From Martinezella dioscoreae (GTDB lineage: Bacteria > Pseudomonadota > Alphaproteobacteria > Rhizobiales > Rhizobiaceae), in contig NZ_BLAJ01000012.1 of NCBI RefSeq assembly GCF_009176305.1, positions 42,961 to 106,960 of the forward strand: a stretch of 64,000 nucleotides of DNA, in the 5' to 3' direction. The notes beneath the pieces are model-generated. The model saw nothing but the letters and a program-made list of their open reading frames with translations, ran no database searches and had not been told where the DNA came from. Positions 44,210-54,074 of the stretch are shown here, piece after piece. Position 1 is the stretch's first letter. Each line of letters begins with the position of its first letter. Position numbers and translations under genes: made by a program.

Positions 44210-45042
44210 AATCAAAATCCAGATCCACTCTGATCCGCTCGATCGCCTTGCATGGCCTGCTGGCGCCGCTCGCCATCATCTGGCTGTTTCCGCTCTGGAT
44301 GATGTTCGTCTTCTCCACCATGCCCGATTACGGCATTTTCAGTCCCGGTATCATCCTGACACCGTCGACGGGTTTCATGGACAACTTCCGGAACCTGCAG
44401 GCCGACACCAACTTCGTCGGCGCGATGACGATCTCCATCGTCGTTGCGGTCATCTACACCTTCCTGTCGGTGCTGCTGACATCGATGGCCGGATGGGCGC
44501 TAGCGCGCTATCAGTTCGCCGGCCGTTCGGGCGTCATCGGCATCATCCTCGGCACCATCACGCTGCCCTACTCCGTCGTCATCATTCCGCAATTCATCAT
44601 GGTGGCGCGCGATTTCGGGCTGGCGAACACATGGGTTGCGCTGATCGTGCCGCCGCTCTTCAACTCACTCGGCGTTCTCTTCATGCGTCAGGCTTTCTCG
44701 ATGATGCCGGGCGAACTCTTTGATGCCGCCCGCGTTGAGGGCGTCAAGGAATGGCAGATCTTCCTGCGCATCGCCCTGCCGCTCGCAAGGCCGACGATGG
44801 CAGCACTCGCCATCATCCTGTTCCTGGCTTCCTGGAACAACTATCTCTGGCCGCTGCTCATCAACTCCCGGCCGGGGATGATGACAGCGCCTGTCGCGCT
44901 CGGAACGCTGATCGGCCTCACAAGGGTCTCCTGGGGCGGCATCATGGCCGGTGCCGTAATGCTGACGGCGCCGATTCTCATCATCTTCGTTCTCCTGCAA
45001 CGCCACTTCATCGCCGGCATTGCCGCCGGCGCAATCAAATAA
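44206..45042 (+). CDS. ABC transporter permease (MalG/UgpE type)
   Basis: 278 residues, six membrane helices, with the EAA loop GELFDAARVEGVKEWQIFLR then IALPLARPTMAALAI. Second half of the heterodimeric channel, coupled to the first permease by an ATGA overlap. The ATPase gene starts 15 bases after it. Confidence 0.94.
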   Translation: MKSKSRSTLIRSIALHGLLAPLAIIWLFPLWMMFVFSTMPDYGIFSPGIILTPSTGFMDNFRNLQADTNFVGAMTISIVVAVIYTFLSVLLTSMAGWALARYQFAGRSGVIGIILGTITLPYSVVIIPQFIMVARDFGLANTWVALIVPPLFNSLGVLFMRQAFSMMPGELFDAARVEGVKEWQIFLRIALPLARPTMAALAIILFLASWNNYLWPLLINSRPGMMTAPVALGTLIGLTRVSWGGIMAGAVMLTAPILIIFVLLQRHFIAGIAAGAIK

Positions 45043-45057
45043 TTCCGGGAGATCCGT

Positions 45058-46146
<1,089 letters not shown>

Positions 46147-46196
46147 GCGCTGCCAATCCTCCCAAGACAGCATGCAGATTTAGAAAGGATCGTTCC

Positions 46197-48200
46197 ATGA
46201 CTACTGAGACACCAATCCGCTGGGGCATCATCGGCCCCGGCAGGATCGCACAGACTTTTGCCGATGGTATCGCCCATTCCAGCAGCGGCAAGCTGGTGGC
46301 CATCGCCAGCCGCAACCCGGACAAGCCGGGTCTCGGCGACGGTTTCCCGGGCGCGCGCATCGCCAATGGTTATGAAGCCCTGCTCGCCGACAAGGAAATC
46401 GACGCCGTCTACATCGCCACGCCGCATACCGGCCACGCCGAATGGGCGATCAAGGCGATCCGTGCCGGCAAGCATGTGCTCGTCGAAAAGCCGATCGCGC
46501 TTTCTGCCTTCGATGCCGAAGCTATCTATTACGAGGCCAAGAAGGCCGGTGTCTTCGCCGGCGAAGCCTTCATGTATCGCGTCCATCCGCAGACGGCGAA
46601 ACTGATCGAGCTCGTCAAGAGCGGCGTGATTGGCGAGTTGCGCATCATCCGCACCTCCTTCGGTTTCAACATGGGTAAGGTCAATCCGGAACACCGGCTG
46701 TTTGCCAATGAGACTGCCGGCGGCGGCATTCTCGATGTCGGCGGCTATCCGGTCTCTATGGCCCGCCTGATTGCCGGCGCGGTCGACGGCAAGCCGTTCC
46801 TCGATCCGGAAAAGGTATCGGGCGTCGGCCATCTCGGTCAGACCGGCGTTGACGAATGGGCCTCCGCCGTCCTGAAGTTCCCGAACGACATCATTGCCGA
46901 AGTGTCCTGCTCCATCATGGCCAATCAGGACAACACGCTGCGCATCATCGGCTCCGAAGGCCGTATCGAAGTCAAGGACTTCTGGTTTGCCTCCGGTCAC
47001 AAGGGCGGTGTCGGCAAGATCGAAGTCATCAAGGGCGGCGAGACCCAGACGATCGAAGTCAAGGAAGATCGCTGGCTCTATTCCTTCGAAGTCGATGCGG
47101 CCGGCGATGCCATCCGCGCCGGAAACAAGGAATTCGCCTATCCCGGCATCAGCTGGGCCGATTCGATCGGAAACCTCAAAGTGCTCGACCAATGGCGCGC
47201 ATCGATCGGCCTTGAATATAGTATCGAGAAAGCAGCGAAGCGCACGAAGAACATCGCCGGCGGGACCGTCACCAAGGGCAACAGCATTCCGAAGCGCAGC
47301 ATTCCCGGCATATCCAAGCCGGCATCGCTTGTTACGCTCGGCTTCGAATTCTTCCCAAATTTCGCAGCCGCCTCGCTGACGCTCGACGCCTTCTATGAAG
47401 CCGGCGGCAATGCCTTCGACACTGCCTATGTCTATGGTGGCGGCAAGACGGAGAGCATCTTCGGCGACTGGCACACCAGCCGCAGCGTGCCGCGCGAGGA
47501 GATCGTGCTGATCGGCAAGGGTGCGCATTCACCACTCTGCTATCCGGATGTGATCGCCAAGCAGCTCGACCAGTCCCTCAACCGCCTAAAGACCGACTAT
47601 GTCGATATCTACTTCATGCACCGCGACAATACCGACGTTCCGGTCGGCGAGTTCGTCGATGCCATGGATGCCGAGGTGAAAGCCGGCCGTATTCGCGGCA
47701 TCTTCGGCGGCTCGAACTGGACGCGCGCCCGCTTCGACGAGGCGATCGCCTATGCCGAGAAGAACGGCAAGACGGCACCGGCTGCCCTTTCCAACAACTT
47801 CTCGCTGGCGGAAATGCTCGACCCGATCTGGGCCGGCTGCATCGCCGCCTCGGACGATGAGTGGAAGGCCTGGCTCAATGCCAAGCAGATCCCGAACTTC
47901 GCCTGGTCGAGCCAGGGCCGCGGCTTCTTTACCGACCGCGCCGGCCGCGACAAGCGCGACGACGAGGAATTGGTCCGCGTCTGGTATTCCGACCGCAATT
48001 TCGGCCGCCGCGATCGGGCGATCGAACTGGCGCAGAAGCTCGGCCGCAACCCGATCCATATCGCGCTTGCCTATGTCGTCGCACAGCCCTTCCCTGTGAT
48101 ACCGCTGATCGGACCGCGCACGATCGCCGAGCTGGAAGACAGCCTCTCGGCGCTCGACATCAAGCTGACGCCAGAGCAGGTGAAGTGGCTCGAGGGCTGA
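46197..48200 (+). CDS. Gfo/Idh/MocA oxidoreductase-aldo/keto reductase fusion
   Basis: 667 residues, two full enzyme domains in one chain. Residues 1-345: Gfo/Idh/MocA dehydrogenase, with nucleotide site GIIGPGRIA (11-18), EKP motif with Lys98, and GGGILDVGGYPVSM near 176-188. After a basic linker (345-372), residues 373-667: aldo/keto reductase with the full tetrad Asp408, Tyr413 (FDTAYVYG), Lys441 (IGKGAHS) and His475 (YFMHRD), and the NADP-binding end IPLIGPRTIAELEDSL. The two may run coupled oxidation and reduction with shared NAD(P)H on the imported sugar. Last gene of the operon, closed by a terminator. Confidence 0.93.
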   Translation: MTTETPIRWGIIGPGRIAQTFADGIAHSSSGKLVAIASRNPDKPGLGDGFPGARIANGYEALLADKEIDAVYIATPHTGHAEWAIKAIRAGKHVLVEKPIALSAFDAEAIYYEAKKAGVFAGEAFMYRVHPQTAKLIELVKSGVIGELRIIRTSFGFNMGKVNPEHRLFANETAGGGILDVGGYPVSMARLIAGAVDGKPFLDPEKVSGVGHLGQTGVDEWASAVLKFPNDIIAEVSCSIMANQDNTLRIIGSEGRIEVKDFWFASGHKGGVGKIEVIKGGETQTIEVKEDRWLYSFEVDAAGDAIRAGNKEFAYPGISWADSIGNLKVLDQWRASIGLEYSIEKAAKRTKNIAGGTVTKGNSIPKRSIPGISKPASLVTLGFEFFPNFAAASLTLDAFYEAGGNAFDTAYVYGGGKTESIFGDWHTSRSVPREEIVLIGKGAHSPLCYPDVIAKQLDQSLNRLKTDYVDIYFMHRDNTDVPVGEFVDAMDAEVKAGRIRGIFGGSNWTRARFDEAIAYAEKNGKTAPAALSNNFSLAEMLDPIWAGCIAASDDEWKAWLNAKQIPNFAWSSQGRGFFTDRAGRDKRDDEELVRVWYSDRNFGRRDRAIELAQKLGRNPIHIALAYVVAQPFPVIPLIGPRTIAELEDSLSALDIKLTPEQVKWLEG

Positions 48201-48263
48201 AACGGGGCGGCCGGCTGATGACGTTCACGGTCGGCCGCTGAGCTTGGATATACGAAATGAAAG

Positions 48264-48296
48264 CAGCCCATCCGAAATGCCGGATGGGCTGTTTTC
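48264..48296 (+). terminator. terminator at the end of the ABC/fusion operon
   Basis: 11-bp stem CAGCCCATCCG/CGGATGGGCTG (48264-48274 with 48281-48291), 6-base loop, then TTTT. Confidence 0.85.
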
Positions 48297-48325
48297 ATAT
48301 GGGAAGAGCCCACTGCCGCGCACCT

Positions 48326-48455
48326 CCTTCTCCCCGAGGGGAAAGGTGCCGGTAGGCGGATGAGGGGGATTCGCCCGGAGCATAAAGGCTTATGAGTCGA
48401 GGCGATTAGCCCCCTCATCCGACCCTTCGGGCCATCTTCTCCCCGAGGGAGAAGG
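48326..48455. repeat. intergenic mosaic palindrome, type B
   Basis: CCTTCTCCCCGAGGGGAAAG to GATGAGGGGG (48326-48368) is inverted against CCCCCTCATCC to GAGGGAGAAGG (about 48410-48455), around a 41-base core. Each arm also has a small internal hairpin. Related in design to the 11.9-kb element but with a different core sequence. Confidence 0.8.
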
Positions 48456-48494
48456 GATTTACGGCAGGCAATGCGCCATACAATCGCCGCGAGA

Positions 48495-49028
48495 TCAAGC
48501 GGCAAAATCGAATGTCTTCTCATCAGCCCCTTCGAGCCGCAGCAGATAGGCCTTGCGTTCGAGACCGCCGGCGAACCCGCGCAAATCACCAGCCGATCCC
48601 ACCACGCGGTGGCAGGGCGCGATGATCGAGATCGGGTTGCGGCCATTGGCGGCACCGACGGCGCGGATCGCCTTGGCCGAGCCGATCTCGGTCGCGATCT
48701 GGCGATAGCTGCGCGTCTCGCCGAAGGGGATGGCGAGCAGCGCCTGCCATACCTTCTGCTGAAACTCAGTTCCGGCAAAATCGAGCGGCAGATCGAAAAC
48801 CTGTCGTTCGCCGGCGAAATATTCACGGAGCTGCCGCTCGGTTTCCACGAGCACCGGATGGCTGTCATCCTCAGTCACGATGAGCAAGGGCACACGGCCT
48901 GGGCGATCATTGTCCCAAAGGATCGCGGCAAGTCCATCATCGCTGCCGACGAGCTTCAACGCGCCGACGGGCGAGTCCATGATCCGATAGACATACTGCT
49001 TTTCCGCATTTTTCGAGGCTTTGGTCAT
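48495..49028 (-). CDS. ogt: methylated-DNA-protein cysteine methyltransferase
   Basis: Suicide repair protein that removes O6-methylguanine. 177 residues from ATG 49028, with AAAGGA upstream; the frame is open to 49130. Acceptor Cys139 in IIAPCHRVVG, the winged helix FGETRSYRQIATEIGS and the Asn hinge VGAANGRNPIS are complete. No Ada-type N-terminal regulatory domain, so Ogt rather than Ada. Confidence 0.94.
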   Translation of the reverse strand: MTKASKNAEKQYVYRIMDSPVGALKLVGSDDGLAAILWDNDRPGRVPLLIVTEDDSHPVLVETERQLREYFAGERQVFDLPLDFAGTEFQQKVWQALLAIPFGETRSYRQIATEIGSAKAIRAVGAANGRNPISIIAPCHRVVGSAGDLRGFAGGLERKAYLLRLEGADEKTFDFAA

Positions 49029-49278
49029 GCCGATATCCTTTCTTTGAATTGCGCTCATGGCATCGGGCGAGATTGCCTCTGATGGAGCGCTTATGCCCCC
49101 ATTGGACCTCAAATGACCGTCGCCAACCACCCGAAAACGGACGGCGGGCAGGAAAATCCCGGCATTTCCGGATTCATGTGCTCAGCCGCAAGATGACGCA
49201 ACCTCCATGCGCTTGGGGAATGGGCTGGAATTGTGTAGAATCGGCGAAGAGACAGATCGCCAGCTTGCGGAACCCGAT

Positions 49279-49614
49279 ATGACAGTTCGCCCGCCGCGCA
49301 ATTTCAATCCATCGCAGACAAACGAGACCGGCCTCGGCATTCTCGAATATGAGATGATGTCGGAACGCGCCAGTACGCTCGGGCATCACGGCATGAAGGT
49401 GGAAGCGGCGCTTGCAGCCTTGCAGGAGGGCGAGGCCAAGGGCAAGGAGGGCGTCGAACACGAGCGGCTGGTGGATATCGCGGCGCAAGCCGTCTGGGCC
49501 ATGTTCATCCATCGCGAGATCTGCGGCCTGCGCAACGGCCGTGACGTCATCCAGCGCTATGGCATTCCCAACAAGGTGCTTGCGCGCCTCGGCGCCAGCC
49601 CGAGACATCTCTAA
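49279..49614 (+). CDS. small conserved-looking hypothetical protein
   Basis: 111 residues from ATG 49279 (weak GCGGA upstream); ATG 49207 is an alternative. Sequence LGILEYEMMSERASTLGHHGMKVEAALAAL then AMFIHREICGLRNGRDVI and YGIPNKVLARLG looks like a helical soluble protein of a Rhizobiales family (DUF6665-like, from memory). Function unknown. Ends 3 bases before the convergent ROK gene. Confidence 0.7.
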   Translation: MTVRPPRNFNPSQTNETGLGILEYEMMSERASTLGHHGMKVEAALAALQEGEAKGKEGVEHERLVDIAAQAVWAMFIHREICGLRNGRDVIQRYGIPNKVLARLGASPRHL

Positions 49615-49617
49615 ATA

Positions 49618-50820
49618 TTAGGATTTCAGGATCGCCTGGAAGCGCGGATCGAAGGCATGGCCGATCGGCTCTGCCGCCGCACCGCGCGCCACGGCCCAAG
49701 GATCGGTCATGCCGAGCTGGAGGCGCGGCAGCAATCGATCGGGACGATCGGCATTGGAGGGCAGGAGCGGCTGCATCGCGGCCATCAGCCTAGTTGCGAG
49801 CGCCGGGGGCGCGCCACCGCACAAAATCACCGTCTGCGGATCGAAGATGGTTTCGATGAGCTGCACGCTCCAGCGCAGGTCGATCGCCGCCCTTTCGATC
49901 CAGGCGAGAATATCTGGATCGTCGGCAGCGGCCCGTTTGTCTATCAGCGAATAGATATCCGGCGCCATCGGATCGAGGCCGAGGTGATCGTAGAGTGAAG
50001 CCAATGATGCGCGATGCTCCAGCTGCGTCTGTTTCCCGCCTGATGTCAGCAGCGCCATGCCGATTTCGCCGGCATTGCCATGCGCACCGCTATAGAGCTC
50101 ACCACCGAGGATGAGCCCGGCACCGATACCATAGCCTACATAGAGGCAGACGGCATGGTCGAGGCCATGTGCGGCGCCGACCATGCGCTCGGCGGTCGCG
50201 CAGGCCGCGGCGTCATTCTGCAGGGTAACGTTAAGGCCGGTTCCGACCGACAACGTTTCCAGCAGCGGAAAGCGCTGCCAGGCGCCCATCATCCAGGGAT
50301 TGTCGGCATCCTCCTGCTCGATACCAAACGGGCCTGGCATCGCGACACCGAGGCCGACGAGGCGCTTCTCCGCCTGAGCCGCTCGCTGCTTCAATTCGCT
50401 GCGCACGTCCTCCACGAGCTGCAAGACGATGGGCGTACCTGTCGCCGGTCCACCTCCCGGCAGGTTCGCTTCCTTGCGTATCAGCACATTGCCGACGAGA
50501 TCGACGGCGATGGCGCGGGTGATGTGACGGTCGATCTGCAGGCCGATGGCGCAGGCGCCTTCCGGTACAAGACCGTAGGGCGTCGAGGGCTGACCGCGGC
50601 CGCGGCGCACCGTTTCCCTTGATGTGACGAGACCGTCGTTTTCCAGCTCCTCCATGATGTTGGAGACGGTCTGTTTCGTCAGGCGGGTGGCGCGCGCGAG
50701 ATCTGCGCGGGAGAGCGCACCATTGAGCCGCAAGGCGTCGATGATCACCCGCCGGTTATGGGCGCTGGTCCCCTCGTGGTTCGTTCCGCTGGTAGCCCTG
50801 ATCGGGCGAATATCGTGCAT
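49618..50820 (-). CDS. ROK-family transcriptional repressor
   Basis: 400 residues from ATG 50820. N-terminal winged HTH (GALSRADLARATRLTKQTVS, NIMEELENDGLV), then a ROK sugar-binding fold with YGIGAGLILGGELYSGAHGNAGEIG. The Cys-rich zinc motif of many ROK kinases is not visible, which fits a repressor. Divergent from the sugar ABC/kinase operon at 51033-57084, so it probably senses that sugar or its phosphate. An inverted repeat lies 46 bases upstream. Confidence 0.92.
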   Translation of the reverse strand: MHDIRPIRATSGTNHEGTSAHNRRVIIDALRLNGALSRADLARATRLTKQTVSNIMEELENDGLVTSRETVRRGRGQPSTPYGLVPEGACAIGLQIDRHITRAIAVDLVGNVLIRKEANLPGGGPATGTPIVLQLVEDVRSELKQRAAQAEKRLVGLGVAMPGPFGIEQEDADNPWMMGAWQRFPLLETLSVGTGLNVTLQNDAAACATAERMVGAAHGLDHAVCLYVGYGIGAGLILGGELYSGAHGNAGEIGMALLTSGGKQTQLEHRASLASLYDHLGLDPMAPDIYSLIDKRAAADDPDILAWIERAAIDLRWSVQLIETIFDPQTVILCGGAPPALATRLMAAMQPLLPSNADRPDRLLPRLQLGMTDPWAVARGAAAEPIGHAFDPRFQAILKS

Positions 50821-50865
50821 CCGCTTTTGCCCTCTTGACAGCAATAGAATATTGAAGAACAAATT

Positions 50866-50882
50866 AGTCAAGACAATTGACT
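50866..50882. promoter_or_regulatory. AGTCAA-N5-TTGACT inverted repeat, candidate ROK operator
   Basis: 6-bp arms (50866-50871 with 50877-50882) around GACAA, in the divergent spacer. Each arm holds a TTGACT -35-like box; for the ROK gene a TCTATT follows 17 bases later. Modest arm length, so tentative. Confidence 0.5.
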
Positions 50883-51032
50883 TAAAAGAAACCACAGAGT
50901 TTCACCAGGGAACTTAAGCGACGCTCCGATCAATGTTCGGCAGCCAGCCCGGCCAATTGCCTGCTCGACAACCGATGGCGACGTCAGCCGCCTTTGGAAA
51001 AATCGCGTGACTGTCAAAAACTGGAGGATGGA

Positions 51033-52271
51033 ATGTTGAAATCATTGAACAAGACATTGCTGGGCGCAGCGCTGATCGGCGTATCCTTCGCCTCGCACGC
51101 CCTTGCCGAAACGACGATCAATGCCCTCTTCATGGCGCAGGCTGCCTATAGCGAAGCCGATGTGCGCGCGATGACGGATGCCTTCTCCAAGGCCAATCCG
51201 GACATCAAGGTCAACCTCGAATTCGTCCCTTATGAAGGCCTGCACGACAAGACGGTGCTGGCGCAGGGATCTGGCGGCGGCTACGACGTCGTGCTCTTCG
51301 ACGTGATCTGGCCGGCCGAATACGCGACCAACAAGGTTCTGGTCGACGTTTCATCGCGCATTTCGGACGAGACGAAGAAGAACGTGCTGCCGGGTGCATG
51401 GACGACGGTGCAGTATGACGGCAAGTACTACGGCATGCCGTGGATCCTCGATACCAAGTACCTGTTCTATAACAAGGAAATCCTGGAAAAGGCCGGCATC
51501 AAGACGCCACCGAAGACCTGGGACGAACTGAACGAGCAGGCCAAGATCATCAAGGACAAGGGCTTGTTGGCAACGCCGATTGCCTGGAGCTGGTCACAGG
51601 CCGAAGCCGCAATCTGCGACTACGCCACGCTCGTCAGCGCCTATAAGGGCGATTTCATCAAGGATGGCAAGCCGGACTTCCAGACCGGTGGCGGCCTCGA
51701 CGCCCTGAAATACATGGTCACCAGCTACAAGTCCGGCCTGACCAACCCGAACTCCAAGGAATTCCTTGAAGAAGACGTTCGCAAGGTCTTCGAAAACGGC
51801 GACGCCGCCTTCGCGCTGAACTGGACCTACATGTACAACATGGCGAACGACCCGAAGGACAGCAAGGTCGCAGGCAAGGTCGGCGTCGTGCCGGCACCGG
51901 GCGTTGCCGGCAAGAGCGAGGCTTCGGCGGTGAACGGCTCGATGGGTCTCGGCATCACTACTGCCAGCAAGCATCCGGACGAGGCCTGGAAATACATCTC
52001 CTTCATGACCTCGCAGGCAACGCAGAACCAGTATGCGAAGCTTAGCCTGCCGATCTGGGCATCGTCCTACAGTGATCCGGCCGTCACCAAGGGTCAGGAA
52101 GAACTGATCGCGGCCGCAAAGGTCGGCCTCGCTGCCATGTATCCGCGTCCGACGACGCCGAAATATCAGGAACTGTCAACCGCACTTCAGCAGGCGATCC
52201 AGGAATCGCTGCTCGGCCAGTCTTCTCCGGAAGACGCACTGAAGTCTGCTGCCGACAATAGCGGTCTCTGA
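51033..52271 (+). CDS. ABC transporter sugar-binding protein
   Basis: 412 residues, family 1 solute-binding protein. Signal peptide MLKSLNKTLLGAALIGVSFA (cleavage near ALA/ETT). GGAGG precedes ATG 51033. The mature chain contains YDVVLFDVIWPAEYA, YGMPWILDTKYLFYNKEIL and the late AVNGSMGLGITTASKHPDEA, all typical. First gene of the second sugar module. Its ligand is suggested only by the neighbours (SIS enzyme, PfkB kinase). Confidence 0.92.
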   Translation: MLKSLNKTLLGAALIGVSFASHALAETTINALFMAQAAYSEADVRAMTDAFSKANPDIKVNLEFVPYEGLHDKTVLAQGSGGGYDVVLFDVIWPAEYATNKVLVDVSSRISDETKKNVLPGAWTTVQYDGKYYGMPWILDTKYLFYNKEILEKAGIKTPPKTWDELNEQAKIIKDKGLLATPIAWSWSQAEAAICDYATLVSAYKGDFIKDGKPDFQTGGGLDALKYMVTSYKSGLTNPNSKEFLEEDVRKVFENGDAAFALNWTYMYNMANDPKDSKVAGKVGVVPAPGVAGKSEASAVNGSMGLGITTASKHPDEAWKYISFMTSQATQNQYAKLSLPIWASSYSDPAVTKGQEELIAAAKVGLAAMYPRPTTPKYQELSTALQQAIQESLLGQSSPEDALKSAADNSGL

Positions 52272-52344
52272 TAATCTCATCGGGCGGCGCCAATCGCCGC
52301 CCGCCTCTAATTTCCTCCATGAAGAATGAAAGAAGGGGCCCGCC

Positions 52345-53229
52345 ATGTCCGGCACCTCCATGACAACTCGCGCCTGGCTTTTGATGCTGCCACTGCTTGT
52401 GGTGATGATCGCCGTCATCGGCTGGCCCCTCGTCGACACGGTCGGCCTTTCTTTCACCGATGCGAAGCTTGTGGGAACCGGCGGCAATTTCGTCGGTATC
52501 GACAATTACGCGAAGATGTTGGCGAACTCCAATTTTCAGCGCACCCTGATTACCACGGCGTGGTTCGCGATCGTCTCCGTTGCCGCCGAAATGGTGCTCG
52601 GCGTGCTGGCTGCCCTACTGTTGAATCAGAATTTTAGGGGTCGCGGCGTGCTGCGTGCACTAATGATCCTGCCCTGGGCGTTGCCGACCGTCGTGAACGC
52701 GACGTTGTGGCGGCTGATCTACAATCCCGAATATGGCGCGCTCAACGCAGCCCTCACCCAGCTTGGCCTCATCGACGCCTACCGCTCCTGGCTCGGCGAA
52801 CCGGGCACGGCGCTGACAGCACTCATCGTCGCCGACTGCTGGAAGAATTTCCCACTGGTGGCGCTCATTGCACTTGCCGCCCTGCAGGCGGTACCGCGCG
52901 ATATCACCGCCGCGTCGCTGGTCGATGGCGCCGGCCCCTTCAAGCGCTTCCGCTTCGTCATCCTTCCCTATCTTGTGGGACCGCTGATGGTGGCGCTGGT
53001 GCTGCGCACCATTGAGGCTTTCAAGGTCTTCGATATCATCTGGGTGATGACACGCGGTGGGCCGGCAAACAGCACGCGCACTCTATCGATCCTCGTCTAT
53101 CAGGAAGCCTTTTCCTTCCAGCGAGCGGGGTCGGGCGCATCGCTTGCCCTCATCGTCACGCTGCTGGTCACGCTGCTTGCCGCCGCCTATGCCGCCCTTG
53201 TCCGCAAAACCGCAGGGAGTGCCGCCTGA
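52345..53229 (+). CDS. ABC transporter permease (MalF/UgpA type)
   Basis: 294 residues, six membrane helices beginning LLMLPLLVVMIAVIGWPL; EAA loop RDITAASLVDGAGPFKRFRF then VILPYLVGPL. AAGGGG lies upstream of ATG 52345. Its TGA overlaps the next ATG by one base. Confidence 0.94.
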   Translation: MSGTSMTTRAWLLMLPLLVVMIAVIGWPLVDTVGLSFTDAKLVGTGGNFVGIDNYAKMLANSNFQRTLITTAWFAIVSVAAEMVLGVLAALLLNQNFRGRGVLRALMILPWALPTVVNATLWRLIYNPEYGALNAALTQLGLIDAYRSWLGEPGTALTALIVADCWKNFPLVALIALAALQAVPRDITAASLVDGAGPFKRFRFVILPYLVGPLMVALVLRTIEAFKVFDIIWVMTRGGPANSTRTLSILVYQEAFSFQRAGSGASLALIVTLLVTLLAAAYAALVRKTAGSAA

Positions 53230-54074
53230 TGGAACGCCAGAGCCCGCTCTTCACCTGCTTCATCTATGTCTGCGCCATCCTGCTCGCCGTCGTGATCCTG
53301 GCGCCAATCGCCTGGCTCTTCATCATGAGCATTTCGCCGGCTGCCGATCTCGCCGCCAAGCCGCTGCGCTGGTGGCCGCAGACGGCGGACTTCTCGCGCT
53401 ACAAAGTGCTCTTGTCCACGCTGGAAAACAGCGAGGGTGCAGCCTTCACCTCGTCGCTGCGCAACAGCATCGAAGTCGCAGGCATGGCGACGATTGCCGC
53501 CATCGCGCTCGCCATCCCGGCCGGCTGGGCTGTGTCGCGCACGCCGTCCGTCAGATGGTCGCTCTCCATGGTCATTGCCACCTACATGCTGCCGCCGGTG
53601 GCGCTTGCCGTGCCGCTCTATATGGGGCTTGCCCATCTCGGCATGCTCAACAACGTTTTCGGCCTGGCGCTTGTTTATCTGACGATTCTCGCGCCATTCA
53701 CGACCTGGCTGATGAAATCCGGCTTCGATTCCATTCCGAAGGAGATCGAGGCTGCGGCAATGATCGACGGCGCCGGGCTGTTCCAGACGCTGCGAATCAT
53801 CACGCTGCCGCTTGCCATGCCCGTGATGGCGACTTCGGCGCTTTTTGCCTTCCTGCTTGCCTGGGATGAATTCTTCTACGCGCTGCTCTTCACGTCAGAC
53901 CAGCGCGCCAAGACCCTCACCGTCGCCATCGCGGATCTCGCCGGCGGTCGTGTCTCGGATTACGGACTGATCGCGACTGCCGGCGTGCTAGCCGCCCTGC
54001 CCCCGGTGCTGATCGGCCTTGTCATGCAACGTGCCCTTATCTCGGGCCTGACCAATGGCGGCGTAAAGGGATGA
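53229..54074 (+). CDS. ABC transporter permease (MalG type)
   Basis: 281 residues, six membrane helices; EAA loop PKEIEAAAMIDGAGLFQTLR then IITLPLAMPVMATSALF. Coupled to the first permease (TGATG) and to the SIS gene (ATGA overlap), so the products are made together. Confidence 0.94.
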   Translation: MERQSPLFTCFIYVCAILLAVVILAPIAWLFIMSISPAADLAAKPLRWWPQTADFSRYKVLLSTLENSEGAAFTSSLRNSIEVAGMATIAAIALAIPAGWAVSRTPSVRWSLSMVIATYMLPPVALAVPLYMGLAHLGMLNNVFGLALVYLTILAPFTTWLMKSGFDSIPKEIEAAAMIDGAGLFQTLRIITLPLAMPVMATSALFAFLLAWDEFFYALLFTSDQRAKTLTVAIADLAGGRVSDYGLIATAGVLAALPPVLIGLVMQRALISGLTNGGVKG

